Positions 55,661 through 64,000 of a DNA stretch of 64,000 bases are shown here, one piece after another. How positions within the stretch are numbered: position 1 is the first letter of the stretch; each line of letters starts with the position of its first letter. The notes under the pieces were generated by a model. That model worked only from the letters and a program-made list of their open reading frames with translations, ran no database searches and was not told the DNA's origin. A program made the translations under genes and the position numbers. The DNA comes from Liopterus haemorrhoidalis (Eukaryota; Arthropoda; Insecta; Coleoptera; Dytiscidae), in NCBI GenBank assembly GCA_963971575.1, contig OZ020624.1, positions 30,392,356 through 30,456,355 of the forward strand, written 5' to 3'.

Positions 55661-56310
55661 TTTAAAATGACCACTTCTGTCCGTTACACAGCGCTTAAGA
55701 CTCTGCAGCCACTCAGTAGAACTACGAAAGGATTCCTGAAAATATTTCTAATAGAAAAGGAGGCTTTCAACCACCAGAATGACATGGTGTTTGCTACAAG
55801 TTCATCAGAAGCTTGTGAGAAAGTGCCGATGAACTAGAAGGACCATTAACTTGCTCAGTTACGGTTTGATAAGGCTGGAGTTATGATGGTACCACTCAGC
55901 TCCATTTTAACGAGAAAGGGATAGAAACGTAGGTTAAAATCTACTAAAATGTGTTGAAATTGACAGCTAAAGAACTGAACAACTGGTCACCACTTTCAAT
56001 AAGAATCATCACCAGCCCAAAAGCGAAGATTGTACAGCAGTGGCTTGTAAGCAATACCCGGTCTTTCTCCAACTGATTGGCCACCTGGCAACTCTAATCT
56101 TAACCCCTGAACTACAAATTTTGGACCGTACTTCAGTACAAAGTTTGCAAGAAGAGCACTCATTAGTCTGAAGCTCCCTGGTCAAGACAGCAAAGAATTA
56201 TCTATAGAAATCTTTCGTTATTCTATTGAAATATGGCCGCCGAGACTTAAGAGCTGTATTATGGCCAGAAGTTGTTATTTCTGTGTAATTTGACCTTAAA
56301 ATTTTGATAC
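55661..56310 (+). pseudogene. Tc1/mariner-superfamily transposase relic
   Basis: In shifting frames it reads NHQNDMVFATSSSEACEKVP, VMMVPLSS with an alternative STQLHFNEKGIET-like frame, AKIVQQWLVSNTRSFSN, and YSIEIWPPRLKSCIMA. The set (FNHQND, EA.EKVP, K.VQQWL, WP.RLK.C) fits the IS630-Tc1/mariner transposases whose second box reads QDSAPAHKA. The catalytic boxes themselves are deleted. Heavily decayed. Confidence 0.5.
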
Positions 56311-56775
56311 ATATTGTCGTGTAGTCGTCCAAGGAAATGAACTCAAAATCTGCGAGCGTTTCCGAATATGAACACTCTGTGTTTGTTGAGTGGTTGAATT
56401 TATTCTTAGGATGGAAGAGTTGTTGAATTAAACTAAACAATTTATCTAACCTACTTTTATTAAGATTACAGGATGCATATTAAATGTTTTATTATTTACA
56501 CTATGACCTACAAATTAACAATGGCAGCTAATCCAAATTCGAGACACATGTTCACAAAAACTTCAAAATCACAGGGTCAGTTGTCAGTGGTATTCATTCA
56601 GTAAAGCTCGGCGAGTTTTTAAGAACAGTTAGTCATGTTAAGGTCGTCAGTTAGTCAGTTTCATCTATTCAACATAAGCGTGGAACTATATATATATAAA
56701 CAAAAAATATCACATTGATAAAATTACATTATTATTGCCTAAATTATAGTTATTTTATGAACATAATCAGTCTTT
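56311..56775. other. interval without recognisable features
   Basis: Nothing was recognised. Confidence 0.5.
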
Positions 56776-57340
56776 TGGCTGCTGGGCGAGAGTTTCTCTC
56801 CTTTTCTTCACCTTCCTCATCCATTTTATGCCACTTCCAGATTCTTCAAGTACCTTATCCAGTCGCCCTGGATCTTCTCCCATTTCCGAGTAGCGTCGCA
56901 AGTGGAAGAGCGTTTCTGGCTGTTTTCCGCATGTTCTACATTTCCTTTCTTCTTCTCTCTTCCAGAATTGGTCGTCTGCTGCCTCATTCCCGAATCTGAA
57001 CCGCGCTATGAGATTTTAGTGTTTATTATTTTTGTTCAGGTACTTTGGTAAGGATGTAACTTATATCTTGTGGTAGTCTTTGTTGTACCTCGTTGTGTCG
57101 ATCCTGTTTTGTCGCTCTTGGTCTTGAACTTCTCCGTCCCTTTCCGCCAGCATCTACAGCAAATCCTCTCCTTCTTCTTGCATCCTCTTTATTTCTTCTA
57201 ATTCGTATCCGTTCCTCTCGTAGTATTTCCTTCTGTCAGTCCCCCAATTTGTTTTGGTATTTCTTTCTTAAGTTGTTTAATAAAGATTTGAAATTGCATT
57301 CAAATTTGTCTTTTTTGAATTTAATCTTATTAATACACGT
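56776..57340 (-). pseudogene. LINE C-terminal tail with Cys/His cluster
   Basis: The minus strand reads YYERNGYELEEIKRMQEEGE, NRIDTTRYNKDY, then NLIARFRFGNEAADDQFWKR, CRTCGKQPETLFHLRRYSEM, SGIKWMRKVKKRRE. It is the same domain plan as the ORF embedded in the hAT copies at 34371 and 39006, from a different family member. One stop and a frameshift occur. Confidence 0.65.
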
Positions 57341-58164
57341 ATAAACTGCTATAAACATATATTTTTTATTTATATAATTATAGTTTCATATGTGATAGTC
57401 ACAATGTTGAAATCTTTCCAATTTAAAAGTGTATATACCCATATAGGACAGAGTTAACGGTATATGCTCTTATATTATGCTTGGTTGCCCTTCCTTATAG
57501 AAAACTAGCCCAAGTAATTGTCATGTGGCTTTCCCATTGTCTCCGTTACAGTCCTGAACACACTAACTTCATGTGACCTATATGATCTTCATTTTTATGT
57601 TCGAAAGAAATTAATTCTTAAATGCAGAACAAATGTAAATTAAATATTATCATTTAGAGCGTGCTGGATTTTGTATTATATAAATGTTTTTAACCTACAA
57701 ACTAGGTAAGTGACTTATTTAAATATTCATTATGAATTCACGGTGTAAATGTCGATTTCTTACAATACCATGCTACTAATCGTATGCATTGGTTGTCAAG
57801 TGTAGGAGTCAATGTAATTTATTAGCGAGTAACTGTTTATACTATTTTTATTACATGTTATAATCTCAAATAATGTAGCGATCACGCGAATGCATTTCAA
57901 ATCATTCTTCATACAACACATGAATATGTTGTATCCATGTTAATAAAATAAAGAAATTAAAAAATTACGAAGGACGTCAAGAAAGTAAAGTTTGGTTATT
58001 AGTAACCCAAGACGGACAAAATCTGACTGCCCTGGTATTTAAACTTTGTTCTCCTGATAAAATATCATTTACACCTAGTGACTTCGGCCATCTGGTCTAT
58101 CTCAAAACTTACATGACAATTTATAGATAATAATTTATATAATCGCACTAGAAAATTAACCAAT
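57341..58164. other. AT-rich interval
   Basis: Nothing was recognised. Confidence 0.5.
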
Positions 58165-58166
58165 TA

Positions 58167-58722
58167 TTGGGTTGTTACATAAGTCCGTTCGTTTTGTTTT
58201 ATTTTTATTTTCGCCTTTTCATAATGCCATCAAATGTACTGTCCATTATTTTCTATCAGTTTGGGCATACGGTCAGCAATTTCATAATTCCATCTCTCCA
58301 GAAGGTTCCGTCTATGCTCTCGAAAAATCTGTCCAGGTGAATTTTGATATCAACAGATGCGAAATTTTTTCCGTTAAGGGAATTTTGTAGAAAGCAAAAC
58401 AAATAGTCGGATGGTGCGATGTTTGGACCATTTGCTCCTGGTGCAGAGTCTCTATAACGCTTATCAAGCCACTGTTTGGCTTCAATAGTAGTTTTTCCCA
58501 TCAAAAAACAATGTTTAATCCACACACGAAATTATTTTTATCCATTATTTTGAAAATTCCAAAACTGGAGTCACTAAAATCACTGTAACTTCTAAACTAC
58601 TTGTCAGAATGTCGTGAAATTTTCACACCTATCGTTTGAAGGTTGGTGCTATCCAGAAATCATATGGGTCTGTCAACAGTGTTGCCATATACATGTCAGA
58701 ACGGACACTTATTGAGTGAACT
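58167..58722 (-). pseudogene. internally deleted mariner
   Basis: It has a good 3' terminal repeat on the left (TTGGGTTGTTACATAAGTCC after TA) and a decayed 5' one on the right (GAACGGACACTTATTGAGTG). The minus-strand frame joins an N-terminal piece, HCFLMGKTTIEAKQWLDKRY, to a C-terminal piece, IAPSDYLFCFLQNSLNGKNF and GTFWRDGIMKL. The deletion removes the first two catalytic Asp residues; the third (APSD) remains. Same family as 4178-4489. Confidence 0.82.
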
Positions 58723-58729
58723 GTTATAT

Positions 58730-58802
58730 CTATTAGTATGTTTATTGGCATGTCTATTAGTATGTCTATTAGTATATCTATTAGCATTTCTATTAGTATT
58801 TT
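58730..58802. repeat. 12-bp minisatellite
   Basis: About six units of GTCTATTAGTAT with single-base variants. Non-coding. Confidence 0.8.
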
Positions 58803-59492
58803 TCCTGGTTTCTTGAGTAACGCGTTGTAAAATTTAAACAGTTCTAAAGTTTTTTTAAAAGTTGTGTTCTGAAATATTCCAATTCAAAAATTTAACGAAA
58901 TAAGTTCAATTTCCATAGACATCTGGTGGTCTCACCATGCGGAATAATATGCGAAGAGTGCATCAGTAAAGTGATCTTTTTTTGGTTAAAGTTGGGCCAC
59001 ATATGCTCAACTGAAATACTATAAAACTTTGTTATGAAAGTGAGAGAGGATAATCTCAAACCAAAAACTCTAGAGAAGGATAGATGAAAACTAAACTTTA
59101 TTTTATTAAAGTCTAAAATGACAAGAGATGACAAAGAAAAACCATCGTAAATGTTTTCTTGTGTTATACTTGGGAGAATAATAGAAATAATTGAAGACTA
59201 CAAATGCCATATATGAACAACGTTCATTCTTTTTGCTTTATCAGTTATAAATAATATTTTTATTATTTTATTAAATGTCAAATGCCTCTCGAGCTTTCTT
59301 TTAATGAATTATATTGTTACTCTATTTTTATGACAACAGATTAAAAGAAATGTACAATTTATTACAGGGAATCTCAACAAGCTTTACTTCAAAAGAGCTT
59401 TTTTGGGTACTATCATTTTGCTTTAAGCTTTTAAAAAAAATCATTTGATAGCTCACTCAAAATTTATTTATTCTTATTGTTACTTTTTTTCC
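58803..59492. other. AT-rich interval
   Basis: Nothing was recognised. Confidence 0.5.
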
Positions 59493-60348
59493 AGGTCGTT
59501 AAGGATGATATTTGTAGTTAATAATATTTCCAACTTTAACAGCTTATTATCTGACATTTGCTTAATATTTTACCGGTGTTTTTTTTTTTTTTTTGGAAAG
59601 TTACACATCTTGCATGTTTAGATAAATCATTGTATGCTCTAAAAAATATCAAAAACTTTTTTTTTTTAAATTAATTTGGTTGAAAATGGAACGGTCAGAA
59701 ATTCGCACTATTATAAAATGTGAGCTATTACGTAGAACTACGGCATCGCAGACCGCGCGAAACATTAATAGTGTATTTGTCTCTAGTGTTACTACGCAGC
59801 AGACAATATCAAATTGGTTCTGCAAATTTCGTACAGGTAAAAAACAAACCAAACAAAAATCTGGCTCATCGATCACAGCAGAAATATACTGCAACTAACT
59901 GGACGAAATGATACAAAAACTTAAAGAAAAACAGTCTAGATTGGTCAACAGATCGACTCCTATCTTATTGCATGATAACGCTAGACCACACACTGCACAA
60001 ATGACTGTGGCAAAACTGCAGGAATTGGAGTTGGAACTTCTTCATCAACCTCCATACTCACCAGACCTAGCCCCAACTGACTATCACTTCTTCCACAATT
60101 TGGACAACTTTTTAATAGGAAAACAGTTTAATTCCGACAATTCTGTAAAACTGGCCTTCCAGGAATTCAATGACTCTCGTCCGCCAGGATTTTATACCAC
60201 CAGCCTGAAAAGCCTGCCGCTTAAATGGCAAAAGTGTACTGTAGAAAATATGGGTGCATACATTGATGAATAAAATAATTCCTTATATTTGTAAGTTATC
60301 AACCAACTTTGCCTTTTTTTCTACAAATTTCATCCTTGACGACCTAAT
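59493..60348 (+). mobile_element. internally deleted mariner with both ends
   Basis: The terminal repeats AGGTCGTTAAGGATGATATT (59493) and the complement ending at 60346 match at 23 of 25 positions. TA follows the right end. A single frame 59680-60273 encodes the N-terminus (MERSEIRTIIKCELLRRTTA, TTQQTISNWFCKFRTGKKQT), a TAA at 59896-59898, then LHDNARPHTAQMTVAKL (second catalytic Asp), YSPDLAPTDYHFF (third) and LKWQKCTVENMGAYIDE. About half of the protein, including the first Asp, is deleted. Confidence 0.9.
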
Positions 60349-60350
60349 AC

Positions 60351-61137
60351 TTTAAACATATAACACATATAATTCATTTGTTTACAAAAAAGAATAGGTT
60401 ATAATAACAAGAATAACTGCACAATCTTAACAAAGCGTTCGTCTTTGACTTTCTTGTATAGTGTACACAGTGGTCACGTGACATAAAACTTGCACGTCAC
60501 ACAGTTAACACTGCACAGTTATTCCGAACGCACCTAAATACGCTTAGTCTCGCCAAAAATTATCAGTTACCATTCGAAGTCTTCCTAATTTTTTTTTACT
60601 GCTATAGATGATTTGTTTTTATTTTTCTATAATATAAAATGTTCGAATTCCACTTTAAAAAATCTGTTACTAATCCCCGAAATAACAATTTCCGTTTTTC
60701 TCCTTTTACCACCCATGTTGGTGAAATTTCATTGTGGTATCCTTCGTTATTCTCCATGTGGCTCGTTCTGTGAATTGTGTCTATAAACCCCAAGGATAAT
60801 TATTGTTGAACGTTATCTAAGCAACGCCTTACATAATGACATGATTGTCTTCAACGAAATTAGATTTCAGCTACGTTTTGTCATCCTTTGATACTAACTT
60901 CCTTGTAACGTTAATGTCTTGATGATAGTTCAGAAAAAAACCTTAAATTATATAGCAAAAATTATTGTAGAAATGACAAAGAATAGTTTAGCAATGGTTG
61001 ATATAATTATAGATGAGAAACCCCAAAAAAGGAAAACAGTTTTGTAACCAAAAGAAAGAACATAATTTTGATAAGTTTTAAGTGCCTTTTCCAATTGCAT
61101 ATGAAATTGCCATGACCAGACATATCCACACAAGAAG
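60351..61137. other. AT-rich interval
   Basis: Nothing was recognised. Confidence 0.5.
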
Positions 61138-61340
61138 AATACTCACGCGAAGAAGGCTCAGGCGAAAAATGGCCACAGGAAAATGCGTACAGTCATAAGT
61201 TCTGGCACGAAAACTTCTCACACGAAAACTCCTTACACGGAATTATGCTTACATACAAAATTCCCCACCGAAAATAACGCACAGTGATGAATGCTTACAC
61301 GAAAATTGCTCACACTGAATAATGATTACACTGAAAATTA
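61138..61340. repeat. degenerate ~16-bp minisatellite
   Basis: A word close to TTACACGAAAAT (variants CTCACACGAAAACT, TTACACTGAAAATT) recurs about ten times at uneven 14-20-bp spacing. Confidence 0.55.
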
Positions 61341-61499
61341 TCTACTTTTATAAATCTGATAGATAAATTTGTATTGAAAGACGGGACGACATTTATTCAG
61401 CAGAGAAAATATCAAAACCGTATCTGTCAGATAGTTACCTAGAGATTAACCTGAAGGAAAGACTAGGCCTTAGTCTCCTAACCAGAGTTTTTAAAGAAC

Positions 61500-62012
61500 C
61501 TACTTCCTCTTCTTCTTCTTTGGGCACTGCCATTCGGGTTGAATTTTAGCCTCATTCACATAAGTCCTTCATCTTGATCTGTTAATGGTCTTGACCATTA
61601 CTTGTTGGATCTTCGATAAGCTGATCTCGCAGTCGCTTGCGAGGTCATTCCACTGATCGACGGGTATTAAATCATCCCTGCCATTTCTTTCTAACCTTTC
61701 CTTCTTCATCCTCATCAAGTATAAATGTCTATCTATCAGTTCTTGTGTGATACTCAGCCTTAAGTACAATTCTTGGATATCTTTGTTCTTACGGATTCTC
61801 CATTCATCATTAATTTGAATGGGACCAAGTATTCAGCGTTATATTTTATTTTCTATATGAGACGTTATTTCGCTTTGTAAAGATCCATGTTTCATCACGT
61901 TTCAATCCATTCTTATCATCTACCTCTCAGTTCTAGTGTGATACCTGGTCTTGAGTACAGTTCTCGGATATCTTTATTCTTGCGGATTCTCTATTCATCA
62001 CTAATTTGAATG
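61500..62012 (-). pseudogene. LINE C-terminal tail, two tandem pieces
   Basis: The minus strand from 61830 reads WRIRKNKDIQELYLRLSITQ, HLYLMRMKKERLERN and LASDCEISLSKIQQV, similar to post-RT tails of RTE/Jockey-type LINEs. A second copy of the first part (complement of GAGTACAGTTCTCGGATATC) lies at 61923-62012. A third echo is at ~49525. Confidence 0.5.
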
Positions 62013-62076
62013 GTCATCAAAAATTCCGTTTAATATTATATTTTCGAAAACTATGAGGTGTTGTCATTTTTTAAAA

Positions 62077-62300
62077 ATTTATTTTACATCGGTCTAGCTC
62101 CTACACCTGGATGAGGGGTGAATGATTGTGAAAATGGGAGTAATAATAACATATTATTCTCACCGATGTGGAGATAGTCGTGTCCGTAATGAATAGAAGT
62201 GGAAAGGTTGTACGGGTATCGGACATAAATAAAAACAACTATCTACAGCTGACCAGTCAATTATTCTCACCTGAATAATATCACCAACGAGGACTTGTCT
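62077..62300 (-). mobile_element. tRNA-derived SINE interrupted by a 95-bp insert
   Basis: It is a minus-strand SINE of the 28257 family: tail, a central domain with a ~40-bp deletion (CGGTCTAGCTCCTACACC), and CCTGAATAATATCACCAACG towards the head. It is interrupted at 62165-62259 by a foreign segment with a perfect 12-bp duplication. Confidence 0.75.
62165..62259. mobile_element. 95-bp insert with 12-bp target duplication
   Basis: ATTATTCTCACC occurs at 62153-62164 and 62260-62271. The insert can fold: AGATAGT (62172-62178) with ACTATCT (62238-62244), and GTCCG with CGGAC inside. It has no open frame or poly-A. The long duplication suggests retroposition of a small structured RNA, but no RNA family is recognised. 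Confidence 0.6.
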
Positions 62301-63005
62301 TGAGGACAGTCCAAACTACATGATTTAATATGTGTTAGATTGCACAGTGTCGTCATTGTCTTTTGAAAAAAATCCGAATGCAGATGAACCAACTCGTTTA
62401 TTCTTTGTGGTGTTCTAATTTTCTAAATTTTATTTTTATTTTTTAACTGATAAATTATGTAAAAATTTGAACCACAAGCTATCTAGATTGAATTTAAAAA
62501 CACTTTTTGTCCTATCTCTGATCTGGAATGTGTGATGTTATAATTAAAAACCACCCTAATTCTATGATACATTTTTAGTATTCAGTACCTGTTGTATAAA
62601 AATCCCGTATAATATCGAAATAAATTTCAAGTTAATTAAAACTATGCAGTAATTACATCAGGTAAGAACGAGACTGTTGCGACCCCTAAAACCCTAGTCC
62701 ATTTATTTAAATCTCTGGGCGTGACTGGGCTTAGCTATTTCTGCTCTGGGACAGATTGGAAACGGGAGCCAAAAAAAAAAAACAAAGACGGCAATCTCTC
62801 CCAAACATTTTTATGCATTGAATTTTTGTCATGATAATCACAATCCATCATCACGATAACGGATGAGTAGAAATGAACTGAATAGTTAATAGTTTTATAC
62901 CTGGTTTCGAATGTATGATGACGAAAGACGGATGGAAGTGATAAGGAAAAAAAAATACGGCAATTATGTCTAATAATTATTACATAATCATTCAAACATA
63001 ATATA
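62301..63005. other. interval without recognisable features
   Basis: An A-run at 62772-62782 and nothing coding. Confidence 0.5.
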
Positions 63006-64000
63006 AAATTAGAGTCAATGACACGGAATCGAATTCCTTTTTCCCTACATCTGGCGTACCCCAAGGAACAATTCTAGGCCCCTTTCTTTTCTTCCTACTC
63101 AATAACGATTTACCTGTAGAAGTAGGAACCAATAACTCACTTCTTTATGCAGACGATCTTAAGCTATTTCATGTAATCAACCAGTCGGAGGACTGCCTGC
63201 TGTTGCAAAAAGACTTAAATAGTATAGTGAACTGGTGCGAAAAAAATAAACTCAAAATGAACATCAACAAATGCAAAGTAATATCCTTTACACGTAATAT
63301 AAACAAAATAACCCACGATTACCATATTGACAATATAGTGCTGCTTAAAGATAGTAAAGTGAAAGAATATTTAGACACAATTTTAATTTTAATGACCACA
63401 TGGACAATATATTGAATAGTGCCATAAAAACTTTAGGATTTATACTAAGAAACAGCGGTAGTTTTAAGATATCTACAACTTGGTTACTGTACTGTGCACT
63501 AGTTCTCCCTAAATTAGAGTACGCGAATACAATCTGGAGCCCAAAAACAATATCCCACAAAAATCAAACAGAAAAAGTTAAGAGATTTGTAACAAACCTG
63601 ACTCTGAAATTAACCGGAACATACCCTTTTCGAATCTCTTATGGAAACCAGTTAAAAAACATAGCTCTCAATAATAGCAAGAAATTTCAAACATTAGAAT
63701 GGAGACGCCACACTTTGAATTTCGCGTTTAAATTATTTAATAATATAGATGCCACAGAACTTCAAAATTTAAATATTCGGGTCCCTGAGATAAGATTGAG
63801 AATTAAAAATGATCACTTTTTCAAAATTTCAGAATCTATGTCACCACTGAACAAAATGCTGTCTAGTAAACCAGTCTTTGATAGAGATGTTGATATCTTT
63901 TACGACAATTGTAGAAAGTTTGTTAATATAAAAATAAATTAGACTAGTTATATTGTATTTTATTATATGATTGCTTATATTGTGTTTCATTCTTCTATAT
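63006..64000 (+). pseudogene. LINE family E, RT to C-terminus, runs off the window
   Basis: It encodes FFPTSGVPQGTILGPFLFFL, DLPVEVGTNNSLLYADDLKL (active site intact), IVNWCEKNKLKMNINKCKVI, a frameshift near 63390, then LPKLEYANTIWSPKTISHKN and FKISESMSPLNKML. This is a Jockey/CR1-type RT end. The coding part stops at 63942 and the 3' part is cut by the window edge. 49105-49450 is a relative of its 3' end. Confidence 0.82.

Noticed and set aside
1..64000. CRISPR arrays, rRNA genes, bacterial promoters or operons, integrated phage
   Set aside because: No regularly spaced direct repeats of that kind, no rRNA sequence and no prokaryotic gene organisation; the content is eukaryotic transposon debris.

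Overview
The window looks like non-coding, repeat-dominated DNA from a eukaryote, most likely an insect or another arthropod. The base composition is strongly AT-rich. No gene with an intact host-type reading frame can be recognised. Almost every protein-like stretch is a broken piece of a transposable element: mariner/Tc1 DNA transposons, non-LTR retrotransposons (CR1/Jockey-like, RTE-like and an R2/R4-like type with a restriction-like endonuclease), hAT, Harbinger and Helitron relatives, and tRNA-derived SINEs. There are no bacterial-type operons, Shine-Dalgarno sites, CRISPR arrays or rRNA genes. The species cannot be named from the sequence alone.

Layout. 0-7 kb: a chimeric mariner end, a 127-bp near-perfect hairpin, a tRNA-derived SINE, a MITE, a mariner end with a snap-back inversion, and a CR1-like LINE inside a tandem repeat. 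8-15 kb: two Helitron-like ends, R2/R4-like LINE pieces, a terminally complete Tc1/mariner element of DD41D spacing (11547-12856), and one LINE nested in another. 15-26 kb: a diverged repeat block and several Jockey/CR1-type reverse-transcriptase fragments on both strands. 27-33 kb: a mariner pseudogene, a SINE with target duplication, a 200-N assembly gap flanked by a 99%-identical duplication, a Penelope-like piece with a hammerhead-like motif, a second CR1-like LINE copy, and a hAT element carrying a minisatellite. 33-42 kb: a 1-kb inverted duplication containing a hAT element loaded with a LINE ORF tail, a small TIR element with a paralogous empty site, a non-autonomous hAT with a perfect 8-bp target duplication, and a Harbinger-like element with a MADF relic and a nested MITE. 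42-51 kb: a deleted mariner, a six-copy in-frame tandem array of a 50-codon reverse-transcriptase segment (44219-45107), more LINE pieces, and an RTE inserted in another RTE. 51-64 kb: Tc1, Tc1-like and mariner relics, a LINE tail, minisatellites, a SINE interrupted by a 95-bp insert with a 12-bp duplication, and a Jockey/CR1-type LINE running off the right edge.

The parts do not form a pathway. They are a stratigraphy of nested insertions whose relative ages can often be read from target duplications, empty sites and interruptions. The most unusual object is the reverse-transcriptase-derived tandem array near 44.2-45.1 kb. Next come the 1-kb inverted duplication, the hammerhead-like motif, and the 3' stem-loops that covary between LINE families. 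Family assignments rest on motif recognition by eye; no database search was run.
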